NCBI RefSeq assembly: GCF_014636935.1
Contig: NZ_BMES01000002.1
Span: 723,411-787,410 of the forward strand
Direction of reading: 5' to 3'
Origin: Alsobacter metallidurans
GTDB lineage: Bacteria > Pseudomonadota > Alphaproteobacteria > Rhizobiales > Beijerinckiaceae
DNA length: 64,000 nt
Of the stretch, positions 26,316 to 34,842 are shown one piece after another (within the stretch, counting starts at the first letter, position 1; the number at the start of each line of letters is the position of its first letter). Position numbers and translations under genes: made by a program. The notes under the pieces are model-generated. The model searched no databases. It was not told the DNA's origin and worked only from the letters and a program-made list of their open reading frames with translations.

Positions 26316-26399
26316 CCGTCATTGCGAGCCGGAGGCGAAGCAATCCAGCCTGAAGGCCCGGCGTTAGGCTGGATTGCTTCGCTGCGCTCGCAATGACGG
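26316..26399. repeat. Dispersed inverted repeat, GTCATTGCGAG family, copy 1
   Basis: An 84-bp element bounded by CCGTCATTGCGAGC and its inverse GCTCGCAATGACGG, with inner arms GAAGCAATCCAG / CTGGATTGCTTC. It can fold into one long cruciform. Seven copies, whole or half, occur between 26.3 and 47.2 kb, all between genes. Such elements are common extragenic palindromes in Hyphomicrobiales; no transposase is encoded nearby. Confidence 0.9.
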
Positions 26400-26956
26400 C
26401 CGAGAGTTTCGGGCTTTGGCTGCAGGCATGGCTCCGCGTTCTCCGTTCGCGCGGAGGTGAGGCGATCGGTGGAGGGGCGCCGCGAGGCGCCGGCCCATCT
26501 AGGGTTTTACGCGTAGGGTTCGGACGGGCCGACGCCTCGCGACCGGCGATTTTGAACCTTTCCGACCCGCGCTCCTTCCTCGTGGCCGCTCCTTGGGGGC
26601 CGCGACCGCGAGGGTGTTAAGGTGGCCGCGTCCACGGCCCCACCGTAGTGTGGGGCGGGCGGGCTGACTGCCGGACGTTGGGTCGGCCGAGGCTGTCACC
26701 CCTCGAACCCGCCGTCCGGCCGCTCCGGAAAGGCCTCCCGGGAGGGTGGGTCCGGTATCCCCATCCGCGCAGGCGCCGCGCCCCGACCCCGCAACGGACC
26801 GCTCCGGAAGCGCCCCCTCCCTGGGTCGAGAGTAGGCGCAGGGTGCGGGAAACGAGGCGGAATGTCAAGGATTATTTTCATATCACGGGCGCCTTCCCTT
26901 TCCCCCCGGGAGAGGGACAGGGGTGGGGTGGAGGCGCACCACGATGCAGCGCCTCG

Positions 26957-27064
26957 CCGTCATTGCGAGCGGAGCGAAGCAATCCAGGTGGTTGGGATGA
27001 CGCTCGGCGCCGGGCGTCGCGCCCCGCCTCAGCTGGATTGCTCCGCTGGCGCTCGCAATGACGG
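26957..27064. repeat. Dispersed inverted repeat, GTCATTGCGAG family, copy 2
   Basis: 108 bp with the same outer and inner arms as copy 1 and a longer centre containing GGCGCCGGGCGTCGCGCC. It ends 23 bp beyond the stop of the minus-strand membrane-protein gene. Confidence 0.88.
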
Positions 27065-27086
27065 AGAAATGCAGGCGCCCTCTCCC

Positions 27087-27584
27087 TTACCCGCCCGCCA
27101 CACGCCTGTTCCGGGCGTGGCGGGCCAGCAGCAGCGTGAGGGCGCCGGCGAGAAGGAGGATGGGGCCGATGAGGCGGTCGGTTCCGACCGCGCGCAGCGG
27201 CGGGGCGGCGTCCAGCCAGGGCAACGCCGCGCAGGGGCAGTGGCCGCCGAAGGTGACGAGCGCGGTGAGAACCCCGGCCCACGCGCAGGTGAGAAGGCCC
27301 GCCAACCCGACCGGAAGCCCGGCGCCGCGCGCGAGGCCGTGCGGGTCGAGCGCCAGCGTGACCCAGCCCACGACGAAAAACGGCAGCGACACGAGCGCGC
27401 CAACATAGAGCGCGCCGGTGGCGCATTGCCTGCAGTCCACTCCCAAGATGGCGGCCAGCGCCACCATGGCCCCGGCCAGGAGCGGCCCCACAGCCGCCCT
27501 GCCGCTGCGCCAGCCGATCAGCGCCAGCACGGCCGCGAGCGTGAGAAGCCCAAGGCCGAGCAGGGCCGCGGCCGCGCGCAGCAT
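27087..27584 (-). CDS. Small multi-pass membrane protein, unknown function
   Basis: 165 aa from an ATG at 27584; no strong ribosome site, but the start is only 20 bp after the aapP stop, consistent with coupling. Four to five hydrophobic segments are visible (about 2-22, 29-48, 56-76, 88-110, 138-158). Two cysteine pairs stand out: VDCRQC at about 50 and GGHCPC at about 104, each at a membrane boundary, which could form disulfides or bind metal. I do not recognise the family. Cotranscription with the amino-acid transporter is inferred from spacing only. It may instead be an independent gene. Confidence 0.55.
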   Translation of the reverse strand: MLRAAAALLGLGLLTLAAVLALIGWRSGRAAVGPLLAGAMVALAAILGVDCRQCATGALYVGALVSLPFFVVGWVTLALDPHGLARGAGLPVGLAGLLTCAWAGVLTALVTFGGHCPCAALPWLDAAPPLRAVGTDRLIGPILLLAGALTLLLARHARNRRVAGG

Positions 27585-27604
27585 GGCGGCTACCCCGCTG
27601 CGGG

Positions 27605-28393
27605 TTAGTGCAGGATCTGGCTCAGGAACAGCTTGGTGCGCTCGTGCTGCGGGTTCTTGAAGAACTCGTCCGGCGTGTTCATCTCGACGATCTGGCCGGC
27701 GTCCATGAAGATCACGCGGTTCGCGACCTGCCGGGCGAAGCCCATCTCGTGGGTCACGCAGATCATCGTCATGCCTTCCATGGCGAGCGACACCATGGTG
27801 TCCAGCACTTCCTTCACCATCTCGGGGTCGAGCGCCGAGGTCGGCTCGTCGAACAGCATGATCTTGGGGCTCATGCACAGCGACCGCGCGATGGCGACGC
27901 GCTGCTGCTGGCCGCCGGAAAGCTGGCCCGGGTACTTGTTGGCCTGCTCGGGGATCTTGACGCGACGCAGGTAGTGCATCGCGATTTCCTCGGCGTCCTT
28001 CTTGGGCAGCTTCTTCACCCAGATCGGCGCGAGCGTGCAGTTTTCCAGGATGGTGAGGTGCGGGAACAGGTTGAAGTGCTGGAACACCATCCCGACCTCG
28101 CGGCGGATCTCGTCGATCTTCTTGAGATCGTTGGTGAGCTCCGTGCCGTCGACGATGATGCGGCCCTTCTGGTGCTCCTCCAGCCGGTTGATGCAGCGGA
28201 TCATGGTGGACTTGCCGGACCCGGACGGGCCGCAGACCACTACGCGCTCGCCGCGCTTCACCGTGAGGTTGATGTCGCGCAACACGTGGAACTCGCCGTA
28301 CCACTTGTTCATGTCGATCAGTTCGATCGCGGTCTCGTTCTTGAGCTGGGCGGGCGCCAGGGCGGCGGGCGTAGTCGCAAGTGCGGATGACAT
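27605..28393 (-). CDS. aapP: General L-amino-acid ABC transporter ATP-binding protein
   Basis: 262 aa ABC ATPase of the polar amino-acid class. Walker A is GPSGSGKST (about 55), Q-loop in [13 protein letters not shown], signature [13 protein letters not shown], Walker [13 protein letters not shown] and the switch histidine in [11 protein letters not shown]. Together with AapJ, AapQ and AapM it forms the broad-specificity amino-acid importer first described in Rhizobium leguminosarum. It is 12 bp downstream of aapM. Confidence 0.95.
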   Translation of the reverse strand: MSSALATTPAALAPAQLKNETAIELIDMNKWYGEFHVLRDINLTVKRGERVVVCGPSGSGKSTMIRCINRLEEHQKGRIIVDGTELTNDLKKIDEIRREVGMVFQHFNLFPHLTILENCTLAPIWVKKLPKKDAEEIAMHYLRRVKIPEQANKYPGQLSGGQQQRVAIARSLCMSPKIMLFDEPTSALDPEMVKEVLDTMVSLAMEGMTMICVTHEMGFARQVANRVIFMDAGQIVEMNTPDEFFKNPQHERTKLFLSQILH

Positions 28394-28405
28394 GATGGAA
28401 CTCCC

Positions 28406-29590
28406 TTACCGTTTGTCGGCCCGCGCCAGGCGCGCTTCCACGCCCCTCGCATAGCTCGACATCAGGTAGCAGCAGATGAAGTAGAAGATGGCGGCGTAGA
28501 GATAGCCTGTGGCCGAGACGGTGGGCGCGCCCCAGGTGGGGTCGATGCGCGCCGCCTCGATGGTCTTCAGGAAGTCGAAGATGCCGACGATCACGACCAG
28601 GGTCGTGTCCTTGAACAGGCCGATATAGGTGTTGACGATGTTCGGGATGGTGATCTTGAGCGCCTGCGGCAGGACGACCAGCGTCATCATCTGCCAGTAG
28701 CTCAGGCCCATCGCCATCGCGCCTTCATATTGCCCACGCGGCAGCGCCTGCAGGCCGGCGCGCACCACCTCGGCCATGTAGGCGGCCGCAAAAAGCGCGA
28801 TTCCGACCAGCGCGCGCAGGAGCTTGTCGGGCTGCAGGTAGTCCGGCACGAACAAAGGCAGCATCACGCTGGCCATGAACAGCACCGTGATGAGCGGCAC
28901 GCCGCGCACGAACTCGATGAAGATCACGCTGATGAGCTTGGCGGCCGGCATGGTCGACCGGCGCCCCAGCGCCAGCAGGATGCCGAGCGGCAGCGACACC
29001 ACGATGCCCACCGCCGAGCACACGATGGTGACCAGGATGCCGCCCCACAGGTTGGTCTCGACATTGCGCAGGCCGAGCCATGGCGCCCCGACGAGAAGGA
29101 TGTAGGACAGGATCGGCAGAACCACGAAGAAGTAGACGCCGCCGAGATCGCGTCGCGGCGCCTTCAGGTTGAGCAGCCACACCACGCCGATCGCCAGCAG
29201 GGCGAAAAACACGTTCACCCGCCAGCGCTCGGCCACCGGGTATGAGCCGTAGGTGAAATAGGCCGCGCGGTCCCAGATAAACGCCCAGCAGGCGCCCACC
29301 GCTGTGCGCTCGGGCGTGTAGATGCAGACGTCGCGGTTGGCCCCGCTCCACACCGCGTCGAAGATCGCGAAGCGGAGGAAGGGCGGGATGATCCAGGCCA
29401 GCAGCAGCCCGATGATAATCGTCAGCGCGATGTTCACCGGCCCGGTGAACAGGTGCTCGCGCATCCACGCCACGGGGCCGACCACGCTGTAGGGCGGCGG
29501 CGACGGCGCGAGCGTGGTCCGGCTCACATAGGCTGGGCCGGCGTCTACACGCGGCGGCGTTGGAAAGGAGGAAGCGTCTGCGGTCGTCAT
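28406..29590 (-). CDS. aapM: General L-amino-acid ABC transporter permease AapM
   Basis: 394 aa from an ATG at 29590 with GAGGGG upstream; a TTG seven codons earlier would overlap aapQ. Several N-terminal hydrophobic segments and a long loop precede the C-terminal BPD_transp_1 core (about 180-390), which contains FVRGVPLITVLFMASVMLPL and the EAA loop GQYEGAMAMGLSYWQMM followed by LPQALKITIPNI. This extended N-terminus is characteristic of AapM compared with ordinary HisM permeases. It pairs with AapQ in the membrane. Confidence 0.95.
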   Translation of the reverse strand: MTTADASSFPTPPRVDAGPAYVSRTTLAPSPPPYSVVGPVAWMREHLFTGPVNIALTIIIGLLLAWIIPPFLRFAIFDAVWSGANRDVCIYTPERTAVGACWAFIWDRAAYFTYGSYPVAERWRVNVFFALLAIGVVWLLNLKAPRRDLGGVYFFVVLPILSYILLVGAPWLGLRNVETNLWGGILVTIVCSAVGIVVSLPLGILLALGRRSTMPAAKLISVIFIEFVRGVPLITVLFMASVMLPLFVPDYLQPDKLLRALVGIALFAAAYMAEVVRAGLQALPRGQYEGAMAMGLSYWQMMTLVVLPQALKITIPNIVNTYIGLFKDTTLVVIVGIFDFLKTIEAARIDPTWGAPTVSATGYLYAAIFYFICCYLMSSYARGVEARLARADKR

Positions 29591-29600
29591 GGCGCGCCCC

Positions 29601-30794
29601 TCACCGCTCAACCAGAGCTTTGCGATTGTTGTAGATGTTCATCACGAAGGAGGTGCCCAGGCTGATGGTGAGATAGACCATCATGGTGATGCCCACGACC
29701 TCGATCGCCTGCCCGGTCTGGTTCAGCACCGTGCCGGTGAACACGTTGGCGAGATCGGGATAACCCACGAACACCGCCAGCGAGGAGTTCTTGGTGAGGT
29801 TGAGGTACTGGCTGGTGAGCGGCGGGATGATCACCCGCATGGCCTGCGGGATGATGATCAGCTTGGTGGTGATGTTGGGCCGCAGGCCTAGCGCGTAGGC
29901 GGCCTCGGTCTGGCCGTGCGAGACGGCCAGGATGCCGGCGCGCACCACCTCGGTGATAAACGCGCCCGTGTAGATGGTGAGGCCGAACAGCAGCGCCAGG
30001 AACTCCGGCTGCAGCACCATGCCGCCGCCGATGTTGAAGCGCGTCGCGGCCGGATAGTCGAACGCGATCGGGCGGCCGAGCAGCAGGAACACGAGCACGG
30101 GCAGGCCGACGATGAGGCCCAGCGTCACCCAGCCGACCGGCGCCTGCGCGCCCGTGGCCTCCTGGCGCTTGCGGGCCCACCAGCGGAACGCGATCGTGGC
30201 CACGACGCCGAAGCCCAGCGCCAGCCAGACGAAGTCGAACAGCGGCTCGGGATCCGGCCGGGGCGAGAACAGGCCGCGATTGTTGAGGAAGATGCCGAAG
30301 GGCAGCTGCGCGCTGTCGCGCACGCTGGGCAGCGCCTTGAGCACGGCGTTGTACCAGAACAGCAGTTGCAGCAGCAGCGGCAGGTTGCGGACGATCTCCA
30401 CGTACCAGCGCGCCACCCCGGCCACGAGGATGTTCTTGGAGAGCCGCGCGATGCCCATCGTGAAGCCGAGCAGCGTGGCCAGCACGATGCCGACCACCGC
30501 GACCAGCAGCGTATTCAGCAGGCCGACCCAGAACGCCTGCCCGTAGGTGCTGTAGCGCTCGGAATAGTCGAGCAGCGTCTGGCTGATCGGGAAGCCCGCG
30601 AGGTTGTTCCAGAAGCCGAGCCCGGTGGCGATCTTCTGCCGCGACAGGTTCTCGTGCGCGTTGCTGACCGCCACATAGACCAGGAAGCCCAGGGCCGCGC
30701 ACAGCAGCACCTGAAACGCGACGCTGCGCACCTTCGGGTCATAGAGCGGCGAAACTTTGGGCCGCGCGGACGCAGCCTCGGTCTGAACTGACAT
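29601..30794 (-). CDS. aapQ: General L-amino-acid ABC transporter permease AapQ
   Basis: 397 aa from the ATG at 30794; upstream codons in frame carry no family sequence. One N-terminal membrane segment and a segment near 95 begin the core, then a long insert (about 170-245) separates them from the remaining helices, as in Rhizobium AapQ. The EAA-type loop is GQTEAAYALGLRPNITTKLI, followed by IPQAMRVIIPPLTSQYLN. It is separated from aapJ by 101 bp containing a perfect 11-bp stem-loop and ends 10 bp before aapM. Confidence 0.95.
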   Translation of the reverse strand: MSVQTEAASARPKVSPLYDPKVRSVAFQVLLCAALGFLVYVAVSNAHENLSRQKIATGLGFWNNLAGFPISQTLLDYSERYSTYGQAFWVGLLNTLLVAVVGIVLATLLGFTMGIARLSKNILVAGVARWYVEIVRNLPLLLQLLFWYNAVLKALPSVRDSAQLPFGIFLNNRGLFSPRPDPEPLFDFVWLALGFGVVATIAFRWWARKRQEATGAQAPVGWVTLGLIVGLPVLVFLLLGRPIAFDYPAATRFNIGGGMVLQPEFLALLFGLTIYTGAFITEVVRAGILAVSHGQTEAAYALGLRPNITTKLIIIPQAMRVIIPPLTSQYLNLTKNSSLAVFVGYPDLANVFTGTVLNQTGQAIEVVGITMMVYLTISLGTSFVMNIYNNRKALVER

Positions 30795-30858
30795 GATCCC
30801 GTTCCCCACTCCCCGACGACCGTCTAGCAAGCGTCGTTCCACTTGCGGCCGCCGTGAT

Positions 30859-30885
30859 GCGGGGCGTGGTTGATCCACGCCCCGC
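30859..30885 (-). promoter_or_regulatory. Perfect 11-bp stem-loop between aapJ and aapQ
   Basis: GCGGGGCGTGG at 30859-30869 pairs perfectly with CCACGCCCCGC at 30875-30885 (loop TTGAT), starting 10 bp beyond the aapJ stop. It lacks a U-tract, so it probably stabilises or attenuates the transcript, raising binding protein over permease. A similar stem follows the sugar-type binding-protein gene at 56.3 kb. Confidence 0.7.
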
Positions 30886-30895
30886 GGTACTCAGA

Positions 30896-31915
30896 TCAGC
30901 GGATCGGCGGGGCGTATTGGAGGCCGCCCTTGTTCCACAGCGCGTTGAGGCCGCGCTTGATCTTCAGGGGCGAACCCTGGCCGACGGTGCGCTCGAAGCT
31001 CTCGCCGTAGTTGCCGACGAGCTTGATGACGCGATACGCCCAATCATTGGGCAGGCCGAGCGCTTCGCCGAACTTACCCTCGGTTCCGAGCAGGCGCTTG
31101 ATGTCCGGGTTGTCGGACTTCAGCATCGCGTCGACGTTCTTCTGGTCGACGCCGAGCTCCTCGGCGGTGAGCTGGGCGTATCCGACCCACTTCACGATGT
31201 CGAACCACTGGTCGTCGCCATGGCGAACGGCCGGTCCGAGCGGCTCCTTGGAGATGATCTCGGGCAGAACCAGGTGCTCGTCCGGCTGCGCCAGGCGCAG
31301 GCGCTCGGCGTAGAGGCCCGACGCGTCCGTCGTGAACGCGTCGCAGCGGCCGGCCTCGTAGGCCTTGAGCGTCTCGTCCGACGACGCGAAGGTCACCGAC
31401 TTCAGCTGGATCTTGTTGGCGCGGAAATAGTCAGCGAGGTTGAGCTCGGTGGTGGTGCCCTGCTGCACGCAGACCGAGGCGCCGTTGAGCTCGAGCGCGG
31501 ACGCGACCTTCAGGCTCTTGCGAACCATGAAGCCCTGGCCGTCATAATAGTTCACGCCCGTGAAGTTGAGCCCGAGCGAGGTGTCGCGCGAGATCGTCCA
31601 GGTGGTGTTGCGGACCAGGACGTCCACTTCGCCGGACTGCAGCGCCGTGAAGCGGTCCTTGGCGGACAGCGGCACGAACTTCACCTTGGAGGCGTCGTTG
31701 AACACCGCCGCCGCGATGGCGCGGCAGAAGTCGACGTCGAGGCCGGTCCAGTTGCCCTGGGCGTCAGGCTGGCCGAAGCCGGCGAGGCCGGTGTTCGAGC
31801 CGCACTGCAGGAAGCCCTTCTGCTTGACGTTGTCGAGCGTGCCGGCCGAGGCCGACCCGGCGACCAGCGCCGCGACGGCGCCGAAGGCTGCCGAGACGAG
31901 GATGTTGGTTTTCAT
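30896..31915 (-). CDS. aapJ: General L-amino-acid ABC transporter substrate-binding protein
   Basis: 339 aa. Residues 1-24 form a signal peptide (VSAAFGAVAALVAGSASAG). The mature protein is an SBP_bac_3 family binding protein with FLQCGSNTGLAGFGQPDAQG near the start, GLDVDFCRAIAAAVF, EVDVLVRNTTWTISRDTSLG and CVQQGTTTELNLADYF. The conserved cysteines in LQCG and FC are typical of AapJ. It captures a wide range of L-amino acids in the periplasm. It is first in the operon aapJQMP and divergent from metC across a 261-bp intergenic region. Confidence 0.95.
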   Translation of the reverse strand: MKTNILVSAAFGAVAALVAGSASAGTLDNVKQKGFLQCGSNTGLAGFGQPDAQGNWTGLDVDFCRAIAAAVFNDASKVKFVPLSAKDRFTALQSGEVDVLVRNTTWTISRDTSLGLNFTGVNYYDGQGFMVRKSLKVASALELNGASVCVQQGTTTELNLADYFRANKIQLKSVTFASSDETLKAYEAGRCDAFTTDASGLYAERLRLAQPDEHLVLPEIISKEPLGPAVRHGDDQWFDIVKWVGYAQLTAEELGVDQKNVDAMLKSDNPDIKRLLGTEGKFGEALGLPNDWAYRVIKLVGNYGESFERTVGQGSPLKIKRGLNALWNKGGLQYAPPIR

Positions 31916-32176
31916 TGAAAAAAGCTCCCACTCCGTGATTTTCGCCCCTGTTTTCAAGGGGTCTGGTCCGACCTGCGCGCGCAGTGCTCCGCGTCTTGGC
32001 AGGGCCCGGAATGGCTGCATCTCATGTGACTTTCGGCGTGCGGTCAAGGGCTTGGCCGCCATCCTCCGGCCAAGGCCTCGCCGAAGTCCCGCCACCTTCG
32101 GGGTTGACGCGGCCGGATGTCGCTGCACCCTTTGCGCCCTCGCCTGCCCCGACGCCCCAAGTTCCGGAACACCCCG

Positions 32177-33364
32177 ATGAAGAAGCTCACCGAAGAAGAC
32201 CGGCGCAAGCTGGCCGTCAGCACCCAGCTCGTCCATGCCGGCCGCGACCCCTCCGAGCAGCACGGCTTCGTCAACACGCCGATCTATCGCGGCTCCACGG
32301 TGCTCTATCCCACCTATGACGACATCCTGCACCGGCGCGGGCGCTACAGCTACGGCACCAAGGGCACGCCCACCATCGAGTCGCTGGAGACCGCCTGGAC
32401 GCAGCTCGCCGGCGCGGCCGGCACGGTGCTGCTGCCGTCGGGCCTCGCCGCCATCGTGGTGGCGCTGCAAACCTGCCTCAAGGCCGGCGACCACCTGCTG
32501 GTGACCGATTCGGTCTACCGGCCCACCCGCGAGCTTTGCGAGGGCCTGCTCAGGAAGTTCGGCGTCGAGACCACCTATTTCGATCCCGCGCTGGGCGCCG
32601 ACGTCGAGCAACTTTTCCGGGCCAACACGACCGCGATCCTCACGGAGGCGCCGGGCTCGCAGTCCTTCGAGATGCAGGACGTGCCCGCCATCGCGGAGGT
32701 CGCGCACCGGCGCGGGCTGTGCGTGCTGATGGACAACACCTGGGCGACGCCGATCTATTTCCCCCCGCACGCGCGCGGCGTCGACATCGCGATCGAGGCC
32801 GGCACCAAATACCTCTCCGGCGGCTCGGACCTCCTGATGGGCGTGGTCTCGGCCAACGCCGAGTGGTTCCCGCGCCTGCGCAAGACATTCGACCTCACCG
32901 CCCCCTGCGCCGGCCCCGAGGACGCGTTCCTGTGCCTGCGCGGCATCCGCACCATGGCGCTGCGCCTGCGCGAACACGAAAGCCAGGCCCTCCACATGGC
33001 CCGCTGGATCGAGGCGCGCCCCGAAGTGCACCAGGTGCTGCACCCGGCGCTGGAAAGCTGCCCCGGCCACGCCTTGTGGAAGCGCGACTTCCTCGGCTCC
33101 TCCGGCCTCTTCTCGGTGCTGCTGAAGCCCGCCTCCCCGGCCCAGCTCGCCGCCCTGCTGGACGACCTCAAGCTCTTTGGCATGGGCTATAGCTGGGGCG
33201 GCTTCGAAAGCCTCGTGATCCCGTTCGACTGCGCGACCTATCGCACGGCGACGACCTGGGCGCCTCCCGGCCCGGCGCTGCGCTTCCATATCGGGCTGGA
33301 GGATCTGGAGGATCTGAAGGCGGATCTGGATGCGGGATTCGCGCGGATGCGGCGGGTGGTGTGA
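32177..33364 (+). CDS. metC: Cystathionine beta-lyase
   Basis: 395 aa PLP enzyme of the Cys/Met metabolism family, started at the ATG at 32177 (GGAAC upstream); 20 further codons in frame lack homology. Features are YSYGTKGTPTIESLE, LLPSGLAAIVVAL, the PLP-contact block VLMDNTWATPIYF and the Schiff-base lysine in IEAGTKYLSGGSDLLMG. The sequence type (VYRPTRELCEG, MGYSWGGFESLV) fits MetC rather than gamma-synthase: it cleaves cystathionine to homocysteine, pyruvate and ammonia. The position next to divergent aapJ is conserved in rhizobia. Confidence 0.92.
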   Translation: MKKLTEEDRRKLAVSTQLVHAGRDPSEQHGFVNTPIYRGSTVLYPTYDDILHRRGRYSYGTKGTPTIESLETAWTQLAGAAGTVLLPSGLAAIVVALQTCLKAGDHLLVTDSVYRPTRELCEGLLRKFGVETTYFDPALGADVEQLFRANTTAILTEAPGSQSFEMQDVPAIAEVAHRRGLCVLMDNTWATPIYFPPHARGVDIAIEAGTKYLSGGSDLLMGVVSANAEWFPRLRKTFDLTAPCAGPEDAFLCLRGIRTMALRLREHESQALHMARWIEARPEVHQVLHPALESCPGHALWKRDFLGSSGLFSVLLKPASPAQLAALLDDLKLFGMGYSWGGFESLVIPFDCATYRTATTWAPPGPALRFHIGLEDLEDLKADLDAGFARMRRVV

Positions 33365-33584
33365 GGGATGGGCGCGCGGGGATGACGGAGAGCGTTGAGC
33401 GGCCCCGGTTGGGGCGTCGCCAGCCAACGACAATGGGCCGCGCCCTTTGGCCGTGAACGCGACCTCCGCCTAATTCTCGCCAAATGACCCTTGGACCCGC
33501 GCGGTTGCGCGGCCTACGTTGAACATCCTGCAATCGCAGGTTTGCGCCTCCCCGCCCGCACTCGTGCCAAAAGGTCTGTCCCCC

Positions 33585-34019
33585 ATGAATGTTTTCTCGA
33601 AGCTGAGCGTCGCCGCCGTCGCCCTCTGCGCAGTTGCGGGCGCAGCGACCCAGGCTGAGGCGGCCAATGGGGCCGTGCGGCTGCGGATCTTCAAGGCCGG
33701 GTTCGTGCTGGGCGGGTCGGCCGGGGAAGGGACGCTGGTGTTCCAGGGCCGGCGCTATCCGCTGTCGATCGGCGGGCTGAGCTACGGGTTCACGTTCGGC
33801 GCGTCGGAGACGCGCTTTCGCGGCACGGTGAGCAACATTCGCCGGCCGTCCGACATCGCCGGCGTCTACGCGCAGGCCGGCGCGGGCGCGGCGGCCATCA
33901 AGGGCGCGCAGGCGGTGGTGCTCACCAACCAGAACGGCGCCGTGCTGACGCTGGCCGGCGAGCAGACCGGCGTGATCGTCAGCCTGGACCTGAGCGGGCT
34001 GGCGCTGGGGCTGAAGTAG
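33585..34019 (+). CDS. Secreted small beta-rich protein, DUF1134-like
   Basis: 144 aa from an ATG at 33585 with AAGGT upstream. Residues 1-27 are a signal peptide ending QAEAA. The mature portion is rich in glycine and alternating hydrophobics: AGFVLGGSAGEGTLVFQGRR, YPLSIGGLSYGFTFG, SDIAGVYAQAGAGAAAIKG and ending in a beta pattern VSLDLSGLALGL. This resembles the DUF1134/SYLF-like periplasmic beta-barrels, a family that includes the Brucella envelope-integrity protein EipA, although it is shorter than EipA. A role in the cell envelope is an inference. It stands alone between metC and a convergent gene. Confidence 0.68.
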   Translation: MNVFSKLSVAAVALCAVAGAATQAEAANGAVRLRIFKAGFVLGGSAGEGTLVFQGRRYPLSIGGLSYGFTFGASETRFRGTVSNIRRPSDIAGVYAQAGAGAAAIKGAQAVVLTNQNGAVLTLAGEQTGVIVSLDLSGLALGLK

Positions 34020-34179
34020 CGCCTCGGGCGCGACGCCTGCCGCAAGCCGCCGGGATTCGGCTCGGCGGCGCCTTGGCTCAGCTTGGCCGGGCGCGGCCGC
34101 AGACTGATCAGGAAACGGCGGGGGCGCAGGCCCTCGCCATCTCGATATGCCGACCGGCCCGGGCCGATCGCGGTTGGCG

Positions 34180-34584
34180 TCAGGCGGCGGCGAGCGTCTT
34201 TTCGATGTCGCGCACCGCGTGGCCGGTGAGGTCTTTCGCAATCTCATGCTGGAGAACGGCGATCAGCGCCTTGTGGTAGTGCTTGCGCAGCTCGCCCAAC
34301 GTTCTCGGCGCCGCGATGATGACGAGGCTCGATATGGCGCCGTCAAGGACCTGGCGATTGAGCAGGTTTGCGGCTCCCGCGGCGAAACCGTCCTCCGCAG
34401 CCTGGCTTTCGTCGGGATTGGCCGCGCTGCTGTGATGGCGGGCGCCCGAGCTGGCGCTTTCGCTCTCGACATGAGCCGTCGGCATGGCCGAGAGCTTCAT
34501 TTCACGTTCGTCGCCATGGTTTTTGAGCATGACCAGCTTTTCGCCGTCGATCACCGCGACAATGGCTCCTAAGGGAAGGATCAT
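34180..34584 (-). CDS. Host-attachment family protein
   Basis: 134 aa from an ATG at 34584 with AAGGAA six bases upstream. The start VAVIDGEKLVMLKN and the end LGELRKHYHKALIAVLQHEI followed by AKDLTGHAVRDIEKTL match the alphaproteobacterial 'protein required for attachment to host cells' family (baeRF-like fold). Despite the name, most members are uncharacterised, and the fold belongs to the release-factor eRF1/archaeal RF superfamily. A central low-complexity stretch (about residues 40-65) is Ser/His rich. It converges on the DUF1134-like gene. Confidence 0.82.
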   Translation of the reverse strand: MILPLGAIVAVIDGEKLVMLKNHGDEREMKLSAMPTAHVESESASSGARHHSSAANPDESQAAEDGFAAGAANLLNRQVLDGAISSLVIIAAPRTLGELRKHYHKALIAVLQHEIAKDLTGHAVRDIEKTLAAA

Positions 34585-34698
34585 CGGAAATTCCTTTAAC
34601 GATAGGGGCATGGCCGCCGGATTGGCGGCGTCGCCCTGACCGTTAACGCCCGAGATGGTCGATCGATACGCCCGCGGGCGCCCTCTGGCGGCGCTCAG

Positions 34699-34752
34699 CC
34701 TAAAGGCCCGGCAACTAGACTGGATTGCTTCGCCTCCGGCTCGCAATGACGG
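34699..34752. repeat. Dispersed repeat, GTCATTGCGAG family, right half only (copy 3)
   Basis: Only one arm of the element is present (CTGGATTGCTTC, then GCTCGCAATGACGG), lying upstream of the host-attachment gene. The left arm is missing, so this copy cannot form the full hairpin. Confidence 0.8.
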
Positions 34753-34842
34753 CGTGGCGGTGGGGCGGTCGTGACGTCCGGCCGGGGATGCCGACTGAGT
34801 TGGGGCGCGAACCGCGAGGCGGGGCGCTGAGGCGCCCTCCCG

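Larger units (their letters stand above)
26220..27086. other. 867-bp gene-free region with dispersed repeats and a GC-rich structured core
   Basis: No frame here looks like a protein. The region has three parts. At 26316-26399 and 26957-27064 are two copies of the GTCATTGCGAG dispersed inverted repeat. Between them, about 26500-26860, is a very GC-rich stretch dense with hairpins: GGCCG/CGGCC at 26624-26639, CCCCAC/GTGGGG at 26638-26655 and the palindrome CCTCCCGGGAGG at 26734-26745. This core could be a structured RNA but matches no RNA class I can name. Near 26265-26290 is part of a second repeat family (GCGCCGCCGGGGATGA). Confidence 0.6.

Noticed and set aside
30896..33433. An 845-codon minus-strand frame spanning aapJ and the antisense of metC
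   Set aside because: aapJ begins at an ATG with a signal peptide at 31915. The upstream part is antisense to metC and has no family resemblance.
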